Origin: JAYYPW01 sp036128855
Lineage (GTDB): Bacteria; Pseudomonadota; Gammaproteobacteria; Comchoanobacterales; Comchoanobacteraceae
Direction: 5' to 3'
DNA: 64,000 bases
Assembly: GCA_036128855.1 (NCBI GenBank)
Contig: JAYYPW010000014.1
Coordinates: 67,295 to 131,294, forward strand
Shown here: in pieces, positions 17,739 through 26,405 of the stretch
Layout of the letters: the number at the start of each line of letters is the position of its first letter
Position numbering within the stretch: position 1 is the stretch's first letter
Made by a program: the position numbers and the translations under genes
The notes under the pieces: model-generated
The model's database searches: none
What the model saw: only the letters and a program-made list of their open reading frames with translations
What the model was told of the DNA's origin: nothing

Positions 17739-18146
17739 ATGCTTATCACAACCCTTGCTTTTATTCTTGCCATTATAATTTTAGCACAAATGCTGCTTTT
17801 TTTATTCTTCCCAAAGATATTACAAAGACTGATCAAACCTTTTATCAATGCTATTAAGGCGAATTATCTTAATGCCCAGATTATCGCTCTATCCGTTTTG
17901 ATAGCTGTAGGTGCTGTTATTATCTCGCTAATCGGTTTTTTACCGATGATTGTTGCTGGTTGGTTTTGGGCTATGTTTTATGAGATTGCCGCAATTCCTA
18001 CATATCGTCATATTAGTGAGATAGCTTCAGTGAAAAAACTCTTGATACAAAAAGAGTTTAAAACAGATATGCAACTGGTTAGTGGTGTATATATTGCGAT
18101 CTCTTTGACTACCGTTCTTTATATTATCAGCTTATGGGTACTTTAA
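17739..18146 (+). CDS. Small membrane protein, tandem paralogue 2
   Basis: 135 residues, about 60 percent identical by eye to the gene before it, with the same three-helix layout, basic loop (IKPFINAIKANY) and C-terminal QKEFKTDMQLVSGVYIAISL block. ATG 17739 is preceded by GGAG; the TTG four codons earlier overlaps that ribosome site and is unlikely. Function unknown. Strong conservation of the loop and C-terminus suggests those parts matter. Confidence 0.75.
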   Translation: MLITTLAFILAIIILAQMLLFLFFPKILQRLIKPFINAIKANYLNAQIIALSVLIAVGAVIISLIGFLPMIVAGWFWAMFYEIAAIPTYRHISEIASVKKLLIQKEFKTDMQLVSGVYIAISLTTVLYIISLWVL

Positions 18147-18230
18147 CTTTATATATATGGGGGGGCATGCAGTGTCATACCTTCCCTTTAATCTATAGAT
18201 CAAAGACGCTGGTTTTAGATTTTTTTGAGA

Positions 18231-18274
18231 GGCTGGTGATACTGCAAATTTTGCAGTCTCTTCACGCCTTTTTT
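18231..18274 (+). terminator. Rho-independent terminator after paralogue 2
   Basis: Inner stem ACTGCA/TGCAGT with an AATT-type loop, extended by GGTGA/TTCACGCC pairing with small bulges and followed by six T. It closes the tandem-pair region. Confidence 0.75.
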
Positions 18275-18312
18275 GTGTATGTTTCTTATAGGAAAATTAG
18301 TGAAGTTTTATG

Positions 18313-18342
18313 TTTACATATCTCCTTTTTCTATGCTATAAG
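18313..18342 (+). promoter_or_regulatory. Candidate promoter of the MFS pair
   Basis: TTTACA (18313-18318), an 18-base spacer and TATAAG (18337-18342); predicted start near 18349, about 20 bases before the GTG start codon. Confidence 0.4.
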
Positions 18343-18369
18343 TGACTGAATTTCTTGGGTGTTTAAATT

Positions 18370-19593
18370 GTGATCAATTTGAATTTTTATTTCATACTTG
18401 TTGTTTCTTGCTTACCCTTTATTGGGGCGGATCTTTATGTGCCTTCTATTGTTGCTATGGCACAGTATTTTTCTACTAGTGTTGATATTATTCAGCTTTG
18501 TATTTCTACACTCATGTTTGGTGTTGCCTCTAGCCAACTTTTTTACGGCCCAATCTCTGAAGGTATAGGCCGTAAGCCCGTTATGCTTTTTGGGATTGTT
18601 TTGTCTCTTTTAGGTGGTATTGTTTGTATATTTGCTAACCATATTAGCTTACTTTTTCTAGGGCTGTTTTTGCATGGTATTGGCCTTGGTGCAGGCTCTC
18701 TTTTTCGTAGTGTAATGCGCGACCTATATCATGGACAAGATCTTATTCTACATGGTGCTAACATTTCTATTCTCAACACCTTTATTCTCACGCTTGCTCC
18801 ATTTATAGGGGGATACTTACAAACTACGTTTAATTGGCAAGCATCTTTTATTTTCTTTTTTATTTTCACCTTGTGCACTCTCATTTTTTGTTTGTATGGA
18901 TACGAAGAAAGTAATAAACATTTACATCAAGACCGCCTTAAGATTCATTATATCCTTAAGATCTACCAAATTATACTTTCGCATAATGCTTTTGCAGGGT
19001 ATTGTTTTTGCTGTGCAACAACCATGTTTGGTTACTTTGCATGGATCACAGTATGTCCTGTTCTGATGATTAAACATCTAGGCTACAGTGCCCTTGAGTT
19101 TGGCTCGATTCTACTTAGCGCCTCATTCTTTGCTTTTATCCTTGGTAGTGTCTCTAATAGATATGCTGTACAGAGGTTCACGCCCGCTACCGTATTCACT
19201 ATTGGATGGATCTTTTCTTTACTTTCTGGGCTGCTTCTTTTCCCAACTTATTGGTATTTTGGCATGTCAGATATACAGTTAATATCTTGTATGGTTTTGT
19301 ATATCTATTCAACCGCTTTTTTGTGGCCAAACTTTTTTGCTTTGGCATTTGAGCCCTTTCATGAAACTTCTGGTTATGCTAGTGCACTGTACGGTTCATC
19401 CCAAATTGCAGGCGCAAGTTTAGCTGCGGCAGTAGCCTCTCTTCTACCTGAACAAAACCCGATTCCTCTGGCTTTTGCCGTAATTGCCTCAGCGTTGTTT
19501 GGCTGGTCCTATTATGTTTTCATTATCTCTCCTTACGAGCAAAAGGAGTTAGAGATTGCAGCGTCTAAAGCAGAAGGAGAAGACTCTGCATGA
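18370..19593 (+). CDS. MFS transporter, Bcr/CflA-type (DHA1), first of two
   Basis: 407 residues with 12 hydrophobic segments. The loop between helices 2 and 3 reads FYGPISEGIGRKPVMLFG, the drug:H+ antiporter-1 signature, and the N-terminus resembles Bcr/CflA multidrug exporters (GADLYVPSIVAMAQYF). Translation starts at GTG 18370 with a weak upstream GGGTG. It is followed after 36 bases by a second transporter of the same family, so the two likely form an operon. Substrate unknown; these carriers can export drugs, metabolites or amino acids. Confidence 0.85.
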   Translation: MINLNFYFILVVSCLPFIGADLYVPSIVAMAQYFSTSVDIIQLCISTLMFGVASSQLFYGPISEGIGRKPVMLFGIVLSLLGGIVCIFANHISLLFLGLFLHGIGLGAGSLFRSVMRDLYHGQDLILHGANISILNTFILTLAPFIGGYLQTTFNWQASFIFFFIFTLCTLIFCLYGYEESNKHLHQDRLKIHYILKIYQIILSHNAFAGYCFCCATTMFGYFAWITVCPVLMIKHLGYSALEFGSILLSASFFAFILGSVSNRYAVQRFTPATVFTIGWIFSLLSGLLLFPTYWYFGMSDIQLISCMVLYIYSTAFLWPNFFALAFEPFHETSGYASALYGSSQIAGASLAAAVASLLPEQNPIPLAFAVIASALFGWSYYVFIISPYEQKELEIAASKAEGEDSA

Positions 19594-19629
19594 TGACTAA
19601 TCCGTATTTCAATTTATAAAAGGTATATT

Positions 19630-20895
19630 ATGTCTAGGAGATGGCACTACTCCCCGCTAGTTACGCTAATGTTCATGATACCACTAGTATCTTTCTATTC
19701 TTTTGCCTTGGATTTATATATTCCTCTCCTACCTGAAATACAAAAAGAAATGGGTGCATCCCGGGTACTCATGCAGTATACAAATAGCCTCTTCATGCTT
19801 TTTTGTGGCCTAGGGCAACTTTGTTTTGGTCCATTAAGCGACCGATACGGGCGAAAACCTATATTACTTATGTCCTGTTCCATCCTCGTTGCTTCCAACA
19901 TTACTTGTGCATTTTCTAGTCAGATTTATACGCTTCTTGTAGGGCGTATCTTACAGGCTATTGGTGCTTGCGGGTGTCATTTAACGGCATTTGCAACTAT
20001 TCGCGATATTTTTCCTGAAGAAAAAAAGAGTACTGAAATGTTTAGTTATTTAAATATTTCTAATTCTTTATCAGCAATTTTTGCACCAAGTATAGGGTCT
20101 TTTCTTGGCTCTTTTTTCTCTTGGCATGCAATTTTTTATGCCCAATTCACTACTAGTTTTCTGACCTTCATATATTGTTTTATTTCTTTCCAAGAAACCT
20201 CCACTCGTCAAAATCATAAAAGCTTTGGGGTTATGCAGATTATTCAGAACTACCTTACTATTTTCTTTCATGTCAATTACCAGGTCTACACCCTTCCTGC
20301 TGCATGTGGAATGGCTACTTTTTTTAGCTACTACTGTGTATCGCCTTACCTTTACCAAGAAGTACTTGGTTTTGATACGCTAAGTTTTGGCTTACTGTAT
20401 GGCACGTGCGGTATTACTTTTTTTATAGGAAGTTATATTTGTGGACTTGCTGTTGCTCGTGCAGGCATCTTACCTAATCTTATTTTTGGACTTGTGTTAC
20501 ATCAACTTGGTTGTGTTGGAGTTTTATTAAGTTTCTTTTGCTTTGATACTTTATCTATCGTTACGCTGCACTCTAGTGTGATTGTATTAATATTTGGTTC
20601 TGCATTTATGATTGGCACAGGTATTGGCGGTACGATGGCACCATTTGCATCAATGGCAGGGGCTGCGTTTGCAATGATAAGCTGTTATAAGTTCTTAGTT
20701 GCAGATTTATCTGGAGATTTAGTTATTCACTTTTATGATGGAACGCCCTTATCTATGGGATTTCTCTGTCTTGGATTCAATCTTTTATGCTGCCTTGTAC
20801 TCTTCCTGTTTCATCACAAGCTTCAACGTGCTAAAGAAACGAAAGTTGGTAAAATGGTCCGTGCAATGGATCAAACCGGTGACCAGATTCTTTGA
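19630..20895 (+). CDS. MFS transporter, Bcr/CflA-type (DHA1), second of two
   Basis: 421 residues, 12 hydrophobic segments, with the signature FGPLSDRYGRKPILL after helix 2 and a Bcr-like N-terminus (ALDLYIPLLPEIQKEMGASR). Helix 5 contains APSIGSFLGSFFSW, like motif C of antiporters. ATG 19630 follows a ribosome site in AAAGGTATATT. It is a diverged sister of the preceding gene. The pair could handle two substrates or form a specialised export module; this cannot be decided from sequence. Confidence 0.85.
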   Translation: MSRRWHYSPLVTLMFMIPLVSFYSFALDLYIPLLPEIQKEMGASRVLMQYTNSLFMLFCGLGQLCFGPLSDRYGRKPILLMSCSILVASNITCAFSSQIYTLLVGRILQAIGACGCHLTAFATIRDIFPEEKKSTEMFSYLNISNSLSAIFAPSIGSFLGSFFSWHAIFYAQFTTSFLTFIYCFISFQETSTRQNHKSFGVMQIIQNYLTIFFHVNYQVYTLPAACGMATFFSYYCVSPYLYQEVLGFDTLSFGLLYGTCGITFFIGSYICGLAVARAGILPNLIFGLVLHQLGCVGVLLSFFCFDTLSIVTLHSSVIVLIFGSAFMIGTGIGGTMAPFASMAGAAFAMISCYKFLVADLSGDLVIHFYDGTPLSMGFLCLGFNLLCCLVLFLFHHKLQRAKETKVGKMVRAMDQTGDQIL

Positions 20896-20988
20896 TGAGC
20901 CTAAAACGGTAACTTGTTTGCGTCTTGAAAGTATGCTAGCTTGAAAAAATCTAAATCTTTATGAAAAATAGAATCGACATAAAATATT

Positions 20989-22884
20989 ATGCCAGAATCA
21001 AACTCTGCCCAAAACATTGGTACCTCCTCTCTTTCCCCAGACCAAGCTTTTTCATCTAGCTCAAATACGATTAATGCTGGGCAAAATTTACACACCCGAC
21101 TATCCTCCTCTCCCTTAAATATAGATGAGAACAATGATACTAATGACCAAAACTCCTCCCTACAGCGTAAAGATATTGAACAATTACTCTGTCACTGTGA
21201 GCATTTTGTAGATATTTATAATCCTGATGATGATGTCATAAGACCCTCACCACTTTTAAACGAAGCTTCGCTCAACCAATGTAAAGAGGTGGTAGAATAC
21301 ATGTTAAACCAAGCATCTTTTTTTCGCTTTTTTAACACTTATTTAGACTCTCTGCCGCATCTCCCCCAATTTATCTGTTTTATAGTCAAGTATACCCCTG
21401 AAGATTCACAGAAAATTTTCTTTGCACGTCTTAAACCTGATCTTTATGTGTCACTCTTATTGCAGAACGCACACAATAACGAATTTTACAATAGTATAAA
21501 AATAGTCATGGATTTGTACCTTTCTGAGAACTCCCAACAAGAGTTACATGGTGACTGTACATCTTTACTAACACTGATATTTGAGTATGTTCAAGATAAC
21601 CCCTGTGAATCTACTATACCTATCCTTGAATACTGCTATAGGTTTAATCATCACTCTCCTACACTTAGCCAGTTGTGTGCTCTAATTTTACTTGTCAAAG
21701 AGCGCAATAATAAACTAATTCCCTCTGATCTGTACGAAGAATATTTAAATAAAATACATGTTGAAAGCGAGTCCAAGGCACTATCTCAACTCCTTATCTA
21801 CTCTTTAAATCCCTACTACTCTTTTGACGAAGAAAAGTCTCGTTATTTTCGACATACTAACCACTCATTTGAAACTCTTCTGCGGTATATAGAGGAGAAA
21901 AAAAAAGATAGTAATATGATATCTGATATTTGTGCTCCCGCCTCCCAGTACTGTATAGCACAAGGACATTTAAGACATATCGCCTACTTCAATAAAAAAC
22001 AACTTGTCTCTTTTAGTAAGCAAGATCTTCGGCGTGTATTTGCTAATAATACAGATTTCATTAAACTACCTGTGATAGAAGATTTGGGCCTAACATCAGG
22101 TGATTTGGCAGTATACTTATTTTCGTCTAGTTCTTATAAAGATGATGAATCTAATATTTTTCTATTTTTAGAAAAACTGCATGAATTTGTCCAAAAACTT
22201 CCTCTGGAGAGCCAGATAGGTTTTATAAAAAAAACTGCAAGTAAGATATTAGAACTCCTACAGCCTACCTTTGCTGAGTACCATAGACTTGATCCATGTT
22301 TCAAATTAAGTCAACCCTTTTTAACCATTGTAGACGACTTAATTTGTAGGGGTGCTGACATAAAATATTTACCCGATTTCTATTTGGACCTACCTAGAAA
22401 ACACCTACCACAAAAAACATCTGACTATAGCCAACCAAAGTTTTTATCATTACTTGAAGAGGTAAAGAGTTCGTGGCTGAGGTTATTTTCTCCGACTAAA
22501 TATGATAGAGATTTTAGAAATAGACTAATGCAGTACTTACCACAAATACAATTTGCCAGTACAGCGTTGCAAAAAAAGCATGCATTTACCATTCGCTTTC
22601 TAATATGCTGGCGTTATCTAAGCTTTTGGCGTTTCATTTATAGCTTTATCTCTAGTAAGTTTGCTAATGCAGAAATTAACCGCGTTCTTGCTGAAAAATA
22701 CCATCTACCTGAGCCCACACGCCAAACTATTTTAAATAGGTCCAACAAAGAAAATCTTACTATCACAAAATCTAACCCACCAAATATTTCATCTTCTTTT
22801 CTAGATATGGGGTCACCAAAGGTAAAAAATGATAGACTGCCATCTACATCTGGGAAAACTCATCGTCAACAATACAAATTATAG
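20989..22884 (+). CDS. Unknown large, mainly helical protein; candidate effector
   Basis: 631 residues that I do not recognise. The first 60 residues are low-complexity, rich in Ser and Asn. Residues 60-530 appear mostly helical with regular Leu spacing, as in helical-repeat scaffolds. A hydrophobic aromatic patch (LICWRYLSFWRFIYSFI) lies near 545-562 and the tail is disordered and Ser/Asn-rich. There is no signal peptide. The architecture resembles many Legionella and Coxiella effectors, but there is no direct evidence of secretion. It is a single gene between transporters. Confidence 0.6.
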   Translation: MPESNSAQNIGTSSLSPDQAFSSSSNTINAGQNLHTRLSSSPLNIDENNDTNDQNSSLQRKDIEQLLCHCEHFVDIYNPDDDVIRPSPLLNEASLNQCKEVVEYMLNQASFFRFFNTYLDSLPHLPQFICFIVKYTPEDSQKIFFARLKPDLYVSLLLQNAHNNEFYNSIKIVMDLYLSENSQQELHGDCTSLLTLIFEYVQDNPCESTIPILEYCYRFNHHSPTLSQLCALILLVKERNNKLIPSDLYEEYLNKIHVESESKALSQLLIYSLNPYYSFDEEKSRYFRHTNHSFETLLRYIEEKKKDSNMISDICAPASQYCIAQGHLRHIAYFNKKQLVSFSKQDLRRVFANNTDFIKLPVIEDLGLTSGDLAVYLFSSSSYKDDESNIFLFLEKLHEFVQKLPLESQIGFIKKTASKILELLQPTFAEYHRLDPCFKLSQPFLTIVDDLICRGADIKYLPDFYLDLPRKHLPQKTSDYSQPKFLSLLEEVKSSWLRLFSPTKYDRDFRNRLMQYLPQIQFASTALQKKHAFTIRFLICWRYLSFWRFIYSFISSKFANAEINRVLAEKYHLPEPTRQTILNRSNKENLTITKSNPPNISSSFLDMGSPKVKNDRLPSTSGKTHRQQYKL

Positions 22885-22981
22885 GTCGAAAAAACTGTTC
22901 TTAATCGTTTTGTTTCTTTTCTTATATTGTATAAATACTCGATAAATGCTAGACTAATCAACTATTTTAAACAATTAAACC

Positions 22982-24286
22982 ATGAAAAAGTCATCTCATC
23001 AATTGGGCTTTTGGGGGCTCTTCTCAATTGTCATAGGCAGCCAGATTGGTTCTGGTGTATTTATGCTTCCTTCTACCTTAGCGCCCTTTGGATATTATGC
23101 ATTTGCAGGCTGGCTTACCGCAGGAGCAGGCGCCTTAGCTTTGACTATGGTTTTTGTTAAACTCGTTGAACGCTTCCCTAAAACTGGTGGACCACACGTT
23201 TATGCACAACAAGCCTTGGGTGTTGATGTAGCTTTCTTTACTGGCTGGACATATTGGGTGATCTCGTCTGTTAGCTCTGTCACTGTAGTTTTGGCTGCCC
23301 TAGGTTACCTCTCTCCTATCCTTGGTGTTTTATCTCCACACACCTCTGCAGCCTGCCAACTTATGCTCCTTTTTGCAGTGATGGTATTGAATCTTTATGG
23401 CGTCGACCAAGCAGGTAGCGCAGAAACCCTACTCGCGATCATAAAAATATTCACGTTAATAGTCATTCCTGTTTTCGCATTACTTTATTTCAATGTAGAT
23501 CATATAGCTACTTCTTCCTCACTACTTCAAGAAGCCTCTGCTTTGAATTTGACCGGTCAGGCAACACTACTTACACTCTGGGCTTTTATTGGGCTTGAAA
23601 CAGCAACAACCCCAGCTGAATCTACCGTAAACCCAAAATTTACAATCCCTGCGGCTATGCTCAGTGGGACAACCTGTGTGCTCTTACTGTATCTCCTTAA
23701 TTCTATTGCATTACAGGGATTGATTCCGTTTTCTGTACTTGAGCAATCTCAAGCTCCCTATGTCGATGCTGCAAAATTGCTTCTTGGAGGCGAGTGGTCT
23801 GCTGCGGTAGGTGTATTTGCTGCGCTAGTTTGCTTATCTAACCTAAACGCTTGGATATTAACGAGTGGACAGATCGCTCTGGGTTTAGCACAGGATGGTT
23901 TTTTACCCCCTGTATTCAAAGAATGTAATACCTATGGAGCACCAAAGTTTGGACTCTTTGTTAGCTGTGCCATGATTGCCCTTCTAATTTTAACTAGTAT
24001 GGACTCAAGCTTACTCTCACAAGTCATCTATATTATAAATATCTCTGTAACCGCTTTTCTTTATGTATATTTAGTTTGTTGTGCTAGCCTGCTGGTATTA
24101 CTCTGGCGGGAAGCAAAGCCATGGTATAATGAGGAATACTATTTTGCCTTATGTGCAGGCTTTTTCTGCTTGTACTTGATCTTTACTACAGCATGGACTA
24201 TCAATCTTGTTGCCCTTCTATTCATACTAAGCGGCATACCTATATACTTACTACGCCCAACATGGCATTTAGCAAAACCAGTATGA
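22982..24286 (+). CDS. APC-family amino-acid transporter
   Basis: 434 residues with about 12 helices. The first helix carries IGSQIGSGVFMLPS, the unwound substrate-binding GSG motif of the amino acid-polyamine-organocation family, and the sixth has WAFIGLETATTPAEST, equivalent to the AFXGXE motif of AdiC/PotE antiporters. It most resembles arginine/agmatine-type antiporters, but the substrate is uncertain. Amino-acid uptake or exchange agrees with dependence on a host. ATG 22982; single gene upstream of glyS. Confidence 0.88.
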   Translation: MKKSSHQLGFWGLFSIVIGSQIGSGVFMLPSTLAPFGYYAFAGWLTAGAGALALTMVFVKLVERFPKTGGPHVYAQQALGVDVAFFTGWTYWVISSVSSVTVVLAALGYLSPILGVLSPHTSAACQLMLLFAVMVLNLYGVDQAGSAETLLAIIKIFTLIVIPVFALLYFNVDHIATSSSLLQEASALNLTGQATLLTLWAFIGLETATTPAESTVNPKFTIPAAMLSGTTCVLLLYLLNSIALQGLIPFSVLEQSQAPYVDAAKLLLGGEWSAAVGVFAALVCLSNLNAWILTSGQIALGLAQDGFLPPVFKECNTYGAPKFGLFVSCAMIALLILTSMDSSLLSQVIYIINISVTAFLYVYLVCCASLLVLLWREAKPWYNEEYYFALCAGFFCLYLIFTTAWTINLVALLFILSGIPIYLLRPTWHLAKPV

Positions 24287-24362
24287 CCAAGCTCCCTCGT
24301 AGATGCTTGTTCATTTTACTAATTTGTGCTTTAATGCAGCACATCTAACTACTTAAGATATC

Positions 24363-25781
24363 ATGCCAGCTAATTCCATGGAACAACTTGTCGCACTTTG
24401 TAAACGAAGAGGTTTTATTTATGCATCATCTTCTCTTTATGGCGGATTACAGGGTTTCTACGATTATGGGCCAATGGGTGTCGAGCTCAAGAAAAATTTA
24501 CAAAATACCTGGTGGCAAGATATGGTTTATGCCAGAGATGATATGCACGGTATAGATTCAAGTATCTTAAATCACCCAAAAACTCTGCATTACTCTGGCC
24601 ATGTAGATACTTTCTGCGATATGATGGTTGATTGTAGATCTTGTAAAGCACGCTGGCGCGCAGATCATGAAGAAAAGGGGTGCTGCCCTGTATGTGGTAG
24701 CAAGGATATAACTGAGCCCCGTCCATTCAATCTCATGTTTCAAACTCAGCTTGGACCGCTACAAGATGGCAAGCATATTGCCTATCTTCGCCCTGAAACA
24801 GCCCAAGGTATATTTACAAACTTTAAAAATGTAGTTGATAGCCAATCACCCAAACTACCATTTGGGATTGCACAATCAGGGAAGGCATTTCGTAATGAGA
24901 TTACGCCACGAAATTTTATCTTTCGTGTACGAGAGTTTGAACAAATGGAAATAGAGTACTTTGTGCCACCTGAGTTAGATACAAAATGGCATGATTATTG
25001 GATTGAAGAGCGCATCCGCTGGTGGCATGCACAGGGCCTATCCCCCGAAAGACTTTTAGTTGAAAGACAAAATGCAGACGACCTTTCGCATTATGCAAAA
25101 GCAACCACTGACCTTATCTATGCTTTTCCTCATGGAAACGAAGAACTTGAAGGCATTGCAAATCGCACAGATTACGATTTAGGCTCACATAGCAAAGATC
25201 AACAGGAACTATCTATTCAAGCAAACGTTCAAGAGAATCATGATTCCACCCAGAGGATGGCTATTCAAGACCCACAAAGTAAGTCTTGGCAAGTACCCTA
25301 TGTCATTGAACCTTCATGTGGGGTAGACCGTGGTGTATTAGCTATACTCACCGAAGCCTACCATGAAGAACCTCTCGCAGATGGTAAATCACGGGTTGTA
25401 TTACAACTACCTCCCCATCTAGCCCCAGTTAAAGTTGCCATTATTCCACTCGCTAAAAACAAACCGGATCTAGTTAATCTTGCACGATCTATTCGTCAAA
25501 AACTACAGAAAGCGTTGCGTTTGCACATCGTATTAGAAAATAGTGGCAATATAGGAAAAAATTATCGACGTCATGATGAAATTGGCACCCCATGCTGTGT
25601 GACCGTTGACTTCGATAGTCTCCAGGAAACTACAACGGATGTAGACTTAGTCAATACGGTCACTGTCAGAGATAGGGACTCTCTGTCCCAAACACGTATA
25701 TCTATTGACACCCTTGCATCGTATTTACAATCCACTTATTTTGACTACGATTTTACTCCAGCATCTTTCTCCATTTTATAA
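24363..25781 (+). CDS. glyS: Glycyl-tRNA synthetase, single-chain alpha2 type
   Basis: 472 residues of the class II enzyme that charges tRNA-Gly. Motif 1 region GFYDYGPMGVELKKN, a zinc-binding insertion (CRSCKARW...CCPVCGS), motif 2 FRNEITPRNFIFRVREFEQME and motif 3 PSCGVDRGVLAIL are present, followed by the anticodon-binding domain. This is the one-subunit form of eukaryotes, archaea and part of the bacteria; most Gammaproteobacteria have the unrelated alpha2beta2 GlyQ/GlyS. The start may be ATG 24363 or the ATG five codons later. Confidence 0.95.
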   Translation: MPANSMEQLVALCKRRGFIYASSSLYGGLQGFYDYGPMGVELKKNLQNTWWQDMVYARDDMHGIDSSILNHPKTLHYSGHVDTFCDMMVDCRSCKARWRADHEEKGCCPVCGSKDITEPRPFNLMFQTQLGPLQDGKHIAYLRPETAQGIFTNFKNVVDSQSPKLPFGIAQSGKAFRNEITPRNFIFRVREFEQMEIEYFVPPELDTKWHDYWIEERIRWWHAQGLSPERLLVERQNADDLSHYAKATTDLIYAFPHGNEELEGIANRTDYDLGSHSKDQQELSIQANVQENHDSTQRMAIQDPQSKSWQVPYVIEPSCGVDRGVLAILTEAYHEEPLADGKSRVVLQLPPHLAPVKVAIIPLAKNKPDLVNLARSIRQKLQKALRLHIVLENSGNIGKNYRRHDEIGTPCCVTVDFDSLQETTTDVDLVNTVTVRDRDSLSQTRISIDTLASYLQSTYFDYDFTPASFSIL

Positions 25782-25849
25782 TTGCAGATCAGACTAGAAA
25801 GAATACGCAAGCAATGTTAAACTAATATTATATCCAAGATAAGGCTTTC

Positions 25850-26302
25850 TTGAGCAACTTTCATTTCTATTTTGTCGCCTTTCTGACCCTTGCCGGCCTG
25901 TTGCCTCTACAGATTGTTGTCTTTGGCAACCAGATATTTTTCTTAGCTGGTCAATTTTTTGCCTTTTCTTATATATCCATTATCCTTGCCTTTCTTTCAG
26001 GTGTTCACTGGGCCTTTGGACTTATGTTACGCAAATGGTTTTTGCATTTAACGAGTATTGTATTGTCTCTAGTTCCATGGGCTGCTTATTTCGCACAAAA
26101 GCTAAATTATATACATGAATTAGAAACCGTTTGGACTATTATACTCTTAGACACAGTCCTACTCCTTTTTATTGATTACTTTTATTTATACAATCACTAT
26201 GAGCCGAGATATCTGAAACTCCGCGGTATAACCACAGGGTTACTTATGGCAAGTATCATCATCATAATCGCCCGTCATGTTGACATTACAAAGTTCAGTT
26301 AA
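25850..26302 (+). CDS. DUF3429-like membrane protein
   Basis: 150 residues with four or five membrane helices. The segment FSYISIILAFLSGVHWAFGL is typical of DUF3429, a family of proteobacterial membrane proteins of unknown function. Translation appears to begin at TTG 25850, with AAGG seven bases upstream; no ATG lies near. Confidence 0.7.
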   Translation: MSNFHFYFVAFLTLAGLLPLQIVVFGNQIFFLAGQFFAFSYISIILAFLSGVHWAFGLMLRKWFLHLTSIVLSLVPWAAYFAQKLNYIHELETVWTIILLDTVLLLFIDYFYLYNHYEPRYLKLRGITTGLLMASIIIIIARHVDITKFS

Positions 26303-26341
26303 TTCCCGTATTATGATACCAAGTATTTATATTCAACTATA

Positions 26342-26370
26342 TTGGCAAAGAGATTACTGCATGTTAACAT
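26342..26370 (+). promoter_or_regulatory. Candidate promoter of the BioA-like gene
   Basis: TTGGCA (26342-26347), 17 bases, TAACAT (26365-26370). Predicted start near 26377, about 29 bases before the ATG. The spacer and -10 box lie within a perfect palindrome. Confidence 0.4.
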
Positions 26371-26376
26371 GCAGTA
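26355..26376. promoter_or_regulatory. Perfect 22-base palindrome, probable operator
   Basis: TACTGCATGTT joined directly to its reverse complement AACATGCAGTA, 29 bases before the start of the BioA-like gene and over its predicted -10 box. There is no loop and no T-tract, so a protein-binding site is more likely than a terminator. The regulator is unknown. Confidence 0.55.
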
Positions 26377-26405
26377 GGTAGCTTAAGGAATTATCAAGAA
26401 TTGTC

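Noticed and set aside
26355..26376. LexA (SOS) box
   Set aside because: The palindrome has CTG and CAG separated by 12 bases, whereas LexA sites need 10, and the gene downstream is no repair gene.
26355..26376. Terminator of the DUF3429 gene
   Set aside because: The palindrome has no loop and is not followed by T residues.
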